DNA from: a virus
Direction: 5' to 3' (one strand)
DNA: 58,778 nucleotides
IMG/VR virus record: IMGVR_UViG_3300037847_006237
Location: 1 to 58,778 of that record
The translations under genes were made by a program, and so were the position numbers. The number at the start of each line of letters is the position of its first letter. Position 1 is the first letter of the stretch. The notes under the pieces are model-generated. The model did not search any database. It was given only the letters and a program-made list of their open reading frames with translations, and was not told the origin of the DNA. Positions 50,701-58,778 of the stretch are shown in pieces.

Positions 50701-53700
50701 GATTTCTTTCTCTATTGCTAGAAAAGCCAACCCAAGTCTGCTCTTTACTCATTCCAAAATTGGTAGAGTAACGTGGACCCACACCAGCGGGATCGGTAAA
50801 CACCACATCGGATATGCTTTCTGTTATTACACTTGTTACTTCTTGATGGTTATTTGGCCTATTTTCAGCAGGGATGAAATCGTCTACAATACTAGCAGAG
50901 CCAACAATGGGACTAATTTCACCAGCGCTTTGTGTGTACGGCTCATATCCGGCATTACCGGCAATAATGGCGACATGCGGATTAAAAGCGCTCTTATTTA
51001 CTGGATTGTCTAAAATCTTTTCTTGTGCTTTAACTGTAGAATCTTTAGCACCAGAAACACTTCCCCCTCCCTTTTGGGCGGCGTTCATTTTATTGCGCCA
51101 AATCCTAGCGACTCTAGACTGATTATATTTTTGAAGTTTTCCGAAGTCGGGAGTCCAAGTATTAAACCTATAAGATGTGGTCATGCCTCCAACGCCTATC
51201 TTAATAGATATGCTTGTAACGTATGGACCAGTGGCAATAAGCCTATCTCCTATGTTATATTCTGGAAACTCGGCAATTTCTATAGAGCCATTTTCTACCT
51301 CTTCCATCGTGGCTATACCAGTATCGGCTTGAGCCTGAGCCGTTTCTGCCATAGTATCTATGCTTCCAAAAGACTCTGGAACTAGCTGGCTATCAAAAAC
51401 AAAGTCTAGTTTTCCGTTTAGATGGTTTGAATTATACCACGGACCCCAAGAGTACCTTTTGCTTTCTTGAGGTATTCCAATGGCTAAAGGTGGAACAATC
51501 GCTGGACCAAATCCGTAAGGTCGCCAATTAATTTCTGTCTTGCCGTTAGAATCCCGAGTAGTCATACCAAGAAGCTCTCTAAAAGCAGGGTTTGCTCTTG
51601 CAAGATCAGTGCCATCAAAAGTCTCATTCATATACAGCAACATGTTAAGAAAGCCATGATCTTTGGAATGAAAAAGATCAGTGGTTTCTACCTGCATTTC
51701 CGTGTCAGCTAAAACAAACGGACTATAATCTACAGAACCCGGCCAATCTATCCACTCTATTCCTTGCTGAAACGATGGTCCTTGGTAAGCAACACCTTGT
51801 ATAGCTGTGGTATTTAACGTCTCGCCTACTGCGCCTTGATTATAACTTCCTAGTTGATATACATTTAAAGGTTTCAATCTTCCCGTAGAGTCGTAAAACT
51901 TTACATTAGAGAGTGGCGCATCTTCTACCCATGCAGAATCAGCCAATCCCCAAGACGGTACTTGAGCTATATCTTCTTTGAAAACTTTAAGGTTGTTTTC
52001 TATTCCGCCCGGTTCTTCTGGCAGCTTAACTAAAAATTTTCTACCATAAAAATTAGTAGCACACTCTGAGACAGCCTGCCAAACCGGACTAGACTCAGCC
52101 GTCTCAATATTAGCTACCTCAATATACCCTAAAAACCTTTCAAACATGCCTGCAAGCTCGGCCCTATTCAAGGCCATTGGTCCTCGCGCACTTCTAGCAA
52201 ACACGTTCGCTATATTGTTTAAAATAACTGGGGCGGGAAGACCACCAAGAGGTCCAGCGGGCTTTGCAAAGCCCAACGCTGCGGCGAATCCTCCGAAATT
52301 ACCATCTGCGCCTACGCTGAATCCCTCATATGCTCCAGAATTAGGATCAAGAAGCCCAAGTGTGTTTTTCCAAACAAACTCAACAAACTTAAAACTAACC
52401 CAAGCATCATATCCCATTCTGGCTTGTCTTAGCTCCATAATCGTTGCCGTATACGATCTATTTCCACCACCACTAAAAGGGCTTGTATAGAGACTCTTAA
52501 CATATAAAGTTACCTCTCTGTCAGAATCATAAGCCCCGTCAGCAACAGTTTCAAAATCTCTGGCTAAAACATAAGCACCACTATTGGTTTGAGCAAATAC
52601 AGGAATTAAATCAGCCGCAGTAGCCAAGAAGTATCTAGAAGCTGGACCCCCAAGAACTATTTTCTGCGTAGGTTCGTTTTGAAACTCTTTTCCAACGCTA
52701 GAATTCACCAAGGTTCCAGCCTCTCTAGCGTCTTCTACATACTGAGCGATAACACCCGGATCTGGAGGCGAAGACTTGTCTATTAGTTTAACTTTTAATA
52801 CAACGTTATCTTGATCTACAAACGGCTCGCCTATATCGTCGCACTCTTCGTTAGTTTCACCAGTGACTTCCCATATATAGTCTCTTTGTGTTAATTCGCA
52901 AACATCAGAAACCAATGAGTTTAAGTCTATATTTGGAGAACCGGAAACCCTATAATATTCTGGAACGACCTCTATAAGCTCAGAAAGGTCTAGCGAATAT
53001 TGAGACTCACCAAAGAAAAGCTTGTCCCCATGTGGGGTTCCGCCCCTAGATATAACCTCTATAGTTTTTAACAATTTTATAGCATCAAAACCTTGAGGAT
53101 TAGTACCAGAGTCGCCCCAAGTGCCAAAACCCCAATCGTCAATTAGTGTGTCGTCAACAAGCCATGTGTCGTCCGGATCATCCCCACTAAGAAGTCCAAG
53201 TGTATAATTTTCAAAATATCCTAACGGATTTAGAACATTTCTAACCAGCCCTTGTTGATAAGGAACCTGAGCGCCTGTCCAAGGTTCAAACTGCGTATCT
53301 CCATAATAAGCAGTGCCTTCAAAAGCATCTAATATTATATGTACACCATCCATAAAGGCAGAAGGTGAAGATAATGTTATGTTGTATTTTTTACCACTAA
53401 TAGATTCAGAATAATTCCACCTTTGAAGAATGCCGCCAAAAAAGAAATCTTTGTATCTAAAATAACAAGCGGTTCCAGCCGTAGGAATATCTGTAATAAA
53501 CCCATTTTCTGGATCATCAACCACTACAAAAGAACAATTAGAAGTATCTCCGCCAAAACCAACGTTGCAATCAACAGAAACAACAAGTCCATTAAACAGA
53601 GTAGGAACAGTTAGGTCTGTTTCTGTTTTTTCTGGAACCAAGAAAGAAAAACTTTCACTCACTACGCTATAGTTTGGATCGCTAGGAGTAAATACGGCAG

Positions 53701-54676
53701 ATATATCTGTAGACTTGTATATCTCAGTTCCCGCTGGAGGACTGTATACCCAAGAACCCGGAACAGGATCTCCTTGCCCCACACTACCTTCAACAGGACT
53801 CAAAGCCTCTACCGGATATTCGGCCTGAGAATTTGTTATGTATGGGGTTTCTTCACTCACTACCTCACAAGGAGAAATAAATCTTTCTCCCTTGCTTCCC
53901 GCTCCCGATTTTTGAACCGTATCCCACTGTATTACAGGAGGTATGGGATTTACAGTTACTGATATCTCTTTGGTTACGGGACTTATGCTGTCGTTATATT
54001 TTTCTTCAAAGGGTTGGTTGCTAGGAGTAAACGTTACAGTGAGAATATGGGTTCCTGCATCAAGAACATCACCAATATTAAAGCTGTACTCGTAATCGCC
54101 CTTAACAACCGCATTTGGAGCAGGGGAGGTGGACACATAAAGCTCTTCAAACGAAGTATTTTCGTCTTCTTCTCTATGTAAGTATCTAGCTTGGGCGGCT
54201 TGAAAATCTGGACCTAAAGGCTCTCCGTAATCCCACTCTGTTTGAGGAATAGTCCAATCGACCTTATCTTCAAGAGAACTTGCAACCCTAACAACTTTAA
54301 TAAAAAGCTTGCCCTCGACACCGCTATCTATGTCGTATGCAGGATCTCCATCTGGATCTAAGTAACTAGATAAGCCCGCCTGACTATTGGCAGTAGTAGT
54401 GAAAGTAACAGATATTTCATTCTTATCACCAACAGGAAGCACGTCCCCAGCAGAGTGACTAAATGTTTTAGTTCCTTGAGCCTCTGTTTTTTCGCCGGTA
54501 AATGGATCAAAGTAGTAAACCTTACAAGCGTCTATATATTCACTGGGTATACCTTCCGGTAATACCAATTCTAGCTCTTGGTTTGGTCCATACCACCTAC
54601 CATGCTCACGCCTTAAATCCTCTTCGGAATTAGGGTTCCATTCTATAAAAACATCTAAAATTTTTGGGGCTGCCAT
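47798..54676 (-). CDS. Giant tail/hub protein with N-terminal Ig-like domains
   Basis: This 2,292-residue protein has an AAGAAGG site. Residues 1-345 contain three Ig-like repeats (GDVLPVGDKNEISVTFTTTANS, GTHILTVTFTPSNQPFEEKY, STDISAVFTPSDPNYS). Residues about 350-470 (VDCNVGFGGDTSNCSF, YFRYKDFFFGGILQRWNYSES, YNITLSSPSAFMDGVHIILDAF) resemble the beta barrel of baseplate hub proteins. A long beta-rich region follows with many Asp, Asn and Gly, then a Cys- and Asp-rich C-terminus. Length and location after the tape-measure-like gene suggest tail-tip adhesion. Partner contacts are not readable. Confidence 0.7.
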   Translation of the reverse strand: MAAPKILDVFIEWNPNSEEDLRREHGRWYGPNQELELVLPEGIPSEYIDACKVYYFDPFTGEKTEAQGTKTFSHSAGDVLPVGDKNEISVTFTTTANSQAGLSSYLDPDGDPAYDIDSGVEGKLFIKVVRVASSLEDKVDWTIPQTEWDYGEPLGPDFQAAQARYLHREEDENTSFEELYVSTSPAPNAVVKGDYEYSFNIGDVLDAGTHILTVTFTPSNQPFEEKYNDSISPVTKEISVTVNPIPPVIQWDTVQKSGAGSKGERFISPCEVVSEETPYITNSQAEYPVEALSPVEGSVGQGDPVPGSWVYSPPAGTEIYKSTDISAVFTPSDPNYSVVSESFSFLVPEKTETDLTVPTLFNGLVVSVDCNVGFGGDTSNCSFVVVDDPENGFITDIPTAGTACYFRYKDFFFGGILQRWNYSESISGKKYNITLSSPSAFMDGVHIILDAFEGTAYYGDTQFEPWTGAQVPYQQGLVRNVLNPLGYFENYTLGLLSGDDPDDTWLVDDTLIDDWGFGTWGDSGTNPQGFDAIKLLKTIEVISRGGTPHGDKLFFGESQYSLDLSELIEVVPEYYRVSGSPNIDLNSLVSDVCELTQRDYIWEVTGETNEECDDIGEPFVDQDNVVLKVKLIDKSSPPDPGVIAQYVEDAREAGTLVNSSVGKEFQNEPTQKIVLGGPASRYFLATAADLIPVFAQTNSGAYVLARDFETVADGAYDSDREVTLYVKSLYTSPFSGGGNRSYTATIMELRQARMGYDAWVSFKFVEFVWKNTLGLLDPNSGAYEGFSVGADGNFGGFAAALGFAKPAGPLGGLPAPVILNNIANVFARSARGPMALNRAELAGMFERFLGYIEVANIETAESSPVWQAVSECATNFYGRKFLVKLPEEPGGIENNLKVFKEDIAQVPSWGLADSAWVEDAPLSNVKFYDSTGRLKPLNVYQLGSYNQGAVGETLNTTAIQGVAYQGPSFQQGIEWIDWPGSVDYSPFVLADTEMQVETTDLFHSKDHGFLNMLLYMNETFDGTDLARANPAFRELLGMTTRDSNGKTEINWRPYGFGPAIVPPLAIGIPQESKRYSWGPWYNSNHLNGKLDFVFDSQLVPESFGSIDTMAETAQAQADTGIATMEEVENGSIEIAEFPEYNIGDRLIATGPYVTSISIKIGVGGMTTSYRFNTWTPDFGKLQKYNQSRVARIWRNKMNAAQKGGGSVSGAKDSTVKAQEKILDNPVNKSAFNPHVAIIAGNAGYEPYTQSAGEISPIVGSASIVDDFIPAENRPNNHQEVTSVITESISDVVFTDPAGVGPRYSTNFGMSKEQTWVGFSSNRERNQHDVLPSIQDPDIDEEIVAGEGDENSPGTFNYYRNTQGDSADNNGSIMPTSNDLDPYFNYAVFTDNDTFNVVGSDGEEETNPANLYIKAMSDDFQIVVHDKNGLPPETMNLKTGLDLEEYATNASNNYTTDQTVDSLSEFRPAGLRGPMVLSGWGFDVANNPVPGTVEDIRLFNNNLAYNRNLWKTGPVNLMWDKERKIWSGGLETLTGIVVTDVESPESPMNPTTFNLKVLRKVSDQKGDGALAHNDPPEIIKCYNRDPKFSMNAGENSYLTVMRINYEWVPLSSGGGVDLVGFETQDPDDICTTDTQVWWLAISRHSNANSSTITDPTEFPMQTDNNYYDWGGFQPRKPDHHLDYCQNEGETDGTQVWRNHTDVIYHGSSKDNVATNPGEGMNMEFWIMKTCYPRPGAACMKLRTIAASEINVNTDPSYTGDFFGIRDSYTNETGDPTDPLDSELDDTLAHYFFFVKDWVGDLSDDDQTNDFPSGPELSEYPTYGRYTYLDSAFPAVPVYINDDMTASDVAQAIMDAWRDSPFTESFSMTQDCEVITICQTRDGLTGDQNNEGLARGALQPITSTHPNPDLENGRPHEGNFSEGEGFDATTWLADNSSHIIDWINLSENGTYFTNGAPNDAWVAGGGAWTGPTDAPVSGTGTIYEGGINKEYGYPNSLRKDDWLDMIDILNDMSGYLGNHNFTIESFTDLTGAIDPDTNLPYLSDCNEVDRRCITLESRPEIEEIIGRITQYPCGVTSVPDEISVTPDPLRGAWEVDPTSNAGGYIKIKDPMEGFFGGEYPRRFESDLRGRKGVAMRVWDYLPNGPCHDDPDYDGAGVVCEDITIKDVVRASDQAVITVEGLLPTRASGVNAQIKQGDLTYDIVDVDRSTNSVTIDLGGQELPELGAAQLCSGSEPECYWMVVYMDMFDTIELVHDIIIGTRTITTQKKKVDVWNHCDLDDDVYEGEDCVFDDED

Positions 54677-54690
54677 TTTTTATTTCCTTC

Positions 54691-56337
54691 TTATTGTACC
54701 AAGCCTTCTGGCTCATATTCCCAAGACTCACCTAAAGTATAGGTTCTTGTGTTAGGATTCCACTGCTCTGAAAAACTTCTACAATATCCGCCTTCGGGTC
54801 TGTATTGAGCAGAAAGATCCTCGCCATTAGGTTTTCCATATCCGGGCATCATAGTTATATCAACATTTATTGTAAGTTTTGCGGTCTCTGTCGTTTGCAT
54901 ATCTTGAATAATTGGTCCCTGTAGTCTTCCTATAATAGGAATCACAGCAATAACATCAACATATCCAGTTTGGTTCTGATAGTTTAAACTAACGGATTCT
55001 GTAGCGGCCCCTTCTATGGTTATGGTTCTTGTATCATAAGCCCTACTTAAAGTAATGGTTCCTGATGTTTTGCTGTGTGTCAAAGAATTGCTAATAAACG
55101 CAGGATTTAGATTTTGAATACCTCCAGAATCTAAGTAAGCCTGATTAGCTAGAGCAAAAACATTGCCTTCAAATATACCATAAGCAGAAAGAGCGTTATC
55201 ATACTTTGTAGTGGATTTAGAATTTGAATAATTAGAATCTATACCCTTAAATGTCGCATTGACCGTAATTCCTTCATAAGGAGAGCTTATATTATTTTCA
55301 GAACTTATTTCTATGTCATGGGTTGCAAAAAACGTTTCTTGAGACAGAACCCAAGTATCTGTAACGGAATAGCTACCAGCCGCAACGTCGTGAGATACAT
55401 TTCTCACATGATTATAAGCCCTGTAAGGAATATCTGAATTTGGACCTAGATCATATCCAAGTTCATCAGTTTCGTTAGGCTTATTCATATCAATAGGCAA
55501 GAATCTAGATTTGAAAAACTGATCATCGCCCATCATGTCTTGAAAAACTTCTACTGCCGGATCGTAAACAAGTCTACTCTCAACCCATTGTGCGGCCTGC
55601 CTGAAAGCTTCGCCATCTTCTTCTAGATTTCCAGCATTTTCAGCGTACTTTTTAATACCTACCGCAGACACCGTATGAGTGAGGGAGTATGTTTTTAAAA
55701 TGTCTCCATCCGCTTCATTGTCCTCAAGGTGCATCTCGCCTTCTTGTTCTGAAAGCTCCCAGTTTTCTTCCGCAGAGGCCAATCTATATGTGGCCTGTGT
55801 TACCTCTATATTTCCAAGGTTGTCTGCCGTGGATATCTCTTCATAAGCCTCAAAAACAAAAGAAAAATCTCTGGTTTGTACTCCAAGTTCTTCCTCAGAT
55901 TGTTCTGGCAAATCCACAGACAAAAGTCTAGCGTCTCTAAAGACTATTTCGTTAGCCTTACCGCCATAAGGAGCTATAGAAAGCTTTCCTGCGTTCTGGG
56001 AGGGAAATTGACTTCTAAGAAAGTGTAAGGCTATAATTGTTTCGCCCTGTATCTTATTTTGCCTTTCTCCCGCCTCTGTTATGTCTTGCTCAGGCTCTTC
56101 ACTTTTTATCAGAGCCGTACCGCTTATATTTATTGTAAACTTAGAGCCTATATAGGTTCCATCTGGTGTAGTATTGTTTTCTCTACTTATGGAGTATTTT
56201 GGAAACGGTCCAACAAATCCGCCCTCAACGTCTCCTTCGTCCAAAGGACTATTAGCACCAAACAAAGTTGGGTCAGAGCCACCGCCAATTAAAAGTTTTT
56301 TAGGGTTAGCTTCTACATGCTGTTCAAAAATAATCAT
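54691..56337 (-). CDS. Tail or baseplate structural protein
   Basis: This 548-residue protein is rich in beta-strand patterns (IGSKFTINISGTALIKSEE, VFRDARLLSVDLPEQSEEELGVQTRDFSFVFEAYEE, FSYSV-type strands, TAKLTINVDITMMPGYG). It has no membrane segment or enzyme motif. It lies between the giant hub protein and a repeat protein, with 15- and 4-nt gaps, and is probably a tail-tube or baseplate component. Some composition features recall the 643-residue protein at 11480-13411, though homology could not be shown by eye. Confidence 0.55.
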   Translation of the reverse strand: MIIFEQHVEANPKKLLIGGGSDPTLFGANSPLDEGDVEGGFVGPFPKYSISRENNTTPDGTYIGSKFTINISGTALIKSEEPEQDITEAGERQNKIQGETIIALHFLRSQFPSQNAGKLSIAPYGGKANEIVFRDARLLSVDLPEQSEEELGVQTRDFSFVFEAYEEISTADNLGNIEVTQATYRLASAEENWELSEQEGEMHLEDNEADGDILKTYSLTHTVSAVGIKKYAENAGNLEEDGEAFRQAAQWVESRLVYDPAVEVFQDMMGDDQFFKSRFLPIDMNKPNETDELGYDLGPNSDIPYRAYNHVRNVSHDVAAGSYSVTDTWVLSQETFFATHDIEISSENNISSPYEGITVNATFKGIDSNYSNSKSTTKYDNALSAYGIFEGNVFALANQAYLDSGGIQNLNPAFISNSLTHSKTSGTITLSRAYDTRTITIEGAATESVSLNYQNQTGYVDVIAVIPIIGRLQGPIIQDMQTTETAKLTINVDITMMPGYGKPNGEDLSAQYRPEGGYCRSFSEQWNPNTRTYTLGESWEYEPEGLVQ

Positions 56338-56340
56338 AAA

Positions 56341-57198
56341 TTACTCCAAGTAACCTTTTATTACTGTACTTATTGTTTTAGCCGTTGGGGGAGAAATAAA
56401 CATAGTAATTTCCCCAGAATTAGGAATGCCTCCACCATCTACAGTGATGGAAAAATTATCATTAATTGATTCAAAATTAGATATATAAACTGGCATACTA
56501 TCTGTTTTTGGAGACCTAATAAAGACATTGAAATCTTCGTTGTGCGTTTCTGTGGACTCTATGAATAGAGTTGAGGCAGCATAAGTACCTTCGTAGACCG
56601 CAGCAGGATTGTTGCCCGTTACGATTAAAGAAATGTTGGAATTTATACTTTCTCCGCCGCTTTCCCCAATTACAGAAGGCTCTACTTCAATATACAAAGT
56701 AGAAACACCAGAAGGTGTTGGAAGAACCTCTGGAACTGTCTGCATAAACAAAGTAGAATCGCTACTGACTCCAGACTTTATAGGAGCCTCTATTCGTAAA
56801 GGAGCAATACCTTGATCAGAATCAGAATGTACAAAATTACTTCCAGAAGCGTATAGCGAAAGCAAAGCATCCGATCTTTCTTCGCCACCGCCAGCATTCG
56901 TGTCGCTTTGTAGATAAAGAGGCCCAATAGCGTTATTTATACCGCCAGAAACAGAAAGCAATGTAGATTGGCCGCTGGCAGGATAAGGACCAGCAGTGAA
57001 CAGGCTAGGACTACTTGTTTCGGGAACTGGTCCAGACGTAAAAACGGAAGTATCGCCACTACCAACGGCTGGGCCAGATGCGAATAAGGATCTTTCATGG
57101 GTGCATGTTACAGGACCAACGGCAAATAGAGACCTACCAGTATTTTCTTGTACTGGGCCTGATATAAAAGTTGGTATTCCTGAATTTAATGCTGTCAT
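56341..57198 (-). CDS. Virion protein with 14-residue N-terminal repeats
   Basis: This 285-residue protein begins with about five 14-residue units of the form SLFxxGPxxxxxxx (TFISGPVQENTGR, SLFAVGPVTCTHER, SLFASGPAVGSGDT, SVFTSGPVPETSSP, SLFTAGPYPASGQS). The rest carries longer units with strands such as STLYIEVEPS, STLFIESTET, FNVFIRSPK and PVYISNFESI. The pattern suggests a beta-roll, trimeric beta-prism or fibre shaft. It follows the tape-measure gene by 2 nt and is probably a fibre or tail decoration. Confidence 0.6.
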   Translation of the reverse strand: MTALNSGIPTFISGPVQENTGRSLFAVGPVTCTHERSLFASGPAVGSGDTSVFTSGPVPETSSPSLFTAGPYPASGQSTLLSVSGGINNAIGPLYLQSDTNAGGGEERSDALLSLYASGSNFVHSDSDQGIAPLRIEAPIKSGVSSDSTLFMQTVPEVLPTPSGVSTLYIEVEPSVIGESGGESINSNISLIVTGNNPAAVYEGTYAASTLFIESTETHNEDFNVFIRSPKTDSMPVYISNFESINDNFSITVDGGGIPNSGEITMFISPPTAKTISTVIKGYLE

Positions 57199-57200
57199 TT

Positions 57201-58778
57201 TTAGCCTGGTGTTCTATTATTTATGTGGTCTTCTATCAAAGTAGGAAGCGTTCTGCCAACTTCTGATTTAATAATTTCGCCAAGAACGTTGCCAATCTCT
57301 TCGGCAATCGCGACTCCGTTACCTATGCCTATAAAACCTTCTATCTTATGAGTGTGTTCTGCTTCGACTTTAAGTGGGGTTTTCATAGCTTCTGCAATTT
57401 TATCGTAGCTAGCGGCAAGTTTTGAGGCGGTACTGCTCATATTTGCGCTTACTGTCTTAACTTGCTCATGAACAGTAACAAGCTTTGTGTTAATTTGTAT
57501 GAGACCCTGAGCAGAAGTGTTTAATGTTGCTTGATTCTCTACTGCCTTAGTTAGTAATGGGGTAAAAGTTGTTTGTAATTGGTTGATAAGTGGGCCAATC
57601 CCTGCTCCTCCGCCTGCTGCTGCTCCGCCCGCCGGTGCTGCTCCGCCCGCTGGTGCTGCTTTTGGTGGCGCTTTTGGTGGCGCTTTTGGTGGCGCTTTTT
57701 GTATTCGTTCTATATAATCCTTCTTCCATGCCTCATTAAAGGTCAAGTTTCCTGACTCTAGACCTCTTCGCATTTGTTTACCTAAGCGAGTATATTGAAA
57801 ACCTTTTGGAAGTTTTGCTTCACCACCTGCAAACAATCCCTGAACAGTTCCTGAATTAAGACTATTCATAAATGCCGTTCCGTATTTATCTACAGAAGAT
57901 TTCCTAATCACGAACTCGCCCGGAGTTAACATCGCAGGAACGGTATCTGTTCCCATACCCATGCCAGCTTGGGCAGCACTACTTGGAACGGTTCCTCCTG
58001 TATTAAACCGAAGAGGATTACTATTATTACTGCCTCTACTTGCCCAAAATTGATATGCCGCACTACCTAGCCTATTTTGGTAATCGCTTAATTGAGTAAA
58101 TTTTGTATCTCCTTGTTTCTTGTCAATGTGTGACTTTTCTCCCATCCAATTCAAAAAATGAACGCGACTATTACCTATTGACATTCCGTCATATCTAGCA
58201 TACCTTCCAGCAACGTTTTGCCAATCGTTAAACAAGAATCCATAAGGTCTATTAAAAAACTTAGAACCTTTGCTTTGTGCAAATTTCATAACGTTAAACA
58301 TATCAACTAGTTCAATAGATCTTGTACCCCTAGTTTTTGGGTTGCCCAACTCTTTTACAAAATCTTCTTGCGTGTAACCTTCTAGTATGCTTGCGTCTTT
58401 TTTATCAAAAGCGCTTTTAAACAGATCTGTATTAAAACGTGTGTTATTTGCGCTCTTTCCTGTTATCAATTTGTCAGCAAGGGCTTGCGCATTTTCATAT
58501 CGTTTTCCTTTAATATAAAGCTCATGCCCATCTGCTTTTCCTAAAGACTCCATTTTAAAATATGAATCAGTAATATGGGAAGGAAGAAAAAGTCCTTCAT
58601 TTATAAGTTCGGCTCTATGAGCCATTGACCTTTCCACAAAACTCATGTCAGAAAATTTATTGTTTGGGTCTACGTGAAGCGCTCGTACATCCTTTTGCCA
58701 CTTCTCAGCATCAGAAAGAGGTCGCGCTAAACCGGGCTGTCTTTTTGCTATGTTTTCCTCTTGAAGGTCAAGTTCAGC
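57201..58778 (-). CDS. Tail tape-measure protein, C-terminal part (5' partial)
   Basis: The frame is open beyond the first visible Met to the right window edge, so the N-terminus is outside. Key features are NTGGTVPSSAAQAGMGMGTD followed by TVPAMLTPGEFVIRKSSVDKYG, the motif common near the end of phage tape measures, a Pro-Ala-Gly linker (KAPPKAPPKAAPAGGAAP) near residues 315-345 of the visible protein, and a long amphipathic helix region with heptad-like spacing (TLNTSAQGLIQINTKL, VHEQVKTVSANMSSTASKL). It would set tail length and scaffold tail assembly. It heads the minus-strand tail module visible here. Confidence 0.8.
   Translation of the reverse strand, partial: AELDLQEENIAKRQPGLARPLSDAEKWQKDVRALHVDPNNKFSDMSFVERSMAHRAELINEGLFLPSHITDSYFKMESLGKADGHELYIKGKRYENAQALADKLITGKSANNTRFNTDLFKSAFDKKDASILEGYTQEDFVKELGNPKTRGTRSIELVDMFNVMKFAQSKGSKFFNRPYGFLFNDWQNVAGRYARYDGMSIGNSRVHFLNWMGEKSHIDKKQGDTKFTQLSDYQNRLGSAAYQFWASRGSNNSNPLRFNTGGTVPSSAAQAGMGMGTDTVPAMLTPGEFVIRKSSVDKYGTAFMNSLNSGTVQGLFAGGEAKLPKGFQYTRLGKQMRRGLESGNLTFNEAWKKDYIERIQKAPPKAPPKAPPKAAPAGGAAPAGGAAAGGGAGIGPLINQLQTTFTPLLTKAVENQATLNTSAQGLIQINTKLVTVHEQVKTVSANMSSTASKLAASYDKIAEAMKTPLKVEAEHTHKIEGFIGIGNGVAIAEEIGNVLGEIIKSEVGRTLPTLIEDHINNRTPG

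Noticed and set aside
50591-51385. Several plus-strand open frames opposite the giant tail gene
   Set aside because: They are antisense to a continuous 2,292-codon frame, lack ribosome sites and resemble no protein.
57600-57715. Repeat array near the end of the tape-measure gene as a possible mobile or regulatory element
   Set aside because: The repeats stay in frame and code for a Pro-Ala-Gly linker, so they are explained as a low-complexity protein segment.

Overview
The window is part of an AT-rich tailed double-stranded DNA phage genome (Caudoviricetes type), and both ends cut through genes. The evidence is a tape-measure protein, several very large repetitive virion proteins, a phage-style replication and recombination set, and dense gene packing with many 4-nt ATGA overlaps. 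No host genes, integrase, tRNAs, CRISPR arrays or insertion sequences were seen. The host cannot be read from the sequence. Several gene families (PhoH, class II RNR, UvsX/RecA, glycosyltransferase islands) are common in aquatic phages, so an aquatic bacterium is a reasonable guess and no more.

Layout. (1) 1-14.1 kb, plus strand: a papain-like protease fragment, small membrane proteins, a beta-propeller protein, two related cupin-like proteins and several virion or receptor-binding-type proteins, mixed with nucleotide genes (adenosylcobalamin-dependent ribonucleotide reductase nrdJ, dUTPase, PhoH-like ATPase). (2) 14.1-28.5 kb, plus strand: a replication and recombination operon that begins at a TATAAT box, a GC-rich hairpin and a perfect GGAGG site. 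It encodes a RecA-like recombinase, a UvsY-like candidate, a DnaB helicase, a primase, a dNMP kinase, a RecB/Cas4-like nuclease, SSB, and a DNA polymerase III alpha subunit split into two genes. A DnaQ-like proofreading exonuclease and two tiny genes lie between the halves. (3) 28.5-41.6 kb, plus strand: a glycan island of about ten glycosyltransferase-like genes plus a GDP-fucose-synthase-like epimerase/reductase, a sugar nucleotidyltransferase, a DegT-type aminotransferase, an acetyltransferase and a sugar methyltransferase. (4) 41.6-43.5 kb, plus strand: a Vsr-like homing endonuclease candidate, a likely single-strand annealing protein and a zinc-ribbon protein, ending at a hairpin terminator. 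(5) 58.8-43.5 kb, minus strand, convergent: tape measure, repeat-rich tail proteins, a 2,292-residue Ig-domain tail/hub protein, and two glycosyltransferase-like genes embedded in the virion module.

How it fits together. nrdJ, dut and the dNMP kinase would supply dNTPs. DnaB, primase, SSB and the split polymerase with its in-trans exonuclease would form the replisome. RecA, the UvsY-like protein, the annealing protein and the nuclease would run recombination. The glycan island could decorate virion proteins, phage DNA or the host surface; the two further glycosyltransferase-like genes inside the tail module make virion decoration worth testing. The most unusual item is the dnaE split with dnaQ between the halves: all three catalytic aspartates lie in the N-terminal product, and the fingers, helix-hairpin-helix and OB domains lie in the C-terminal product.
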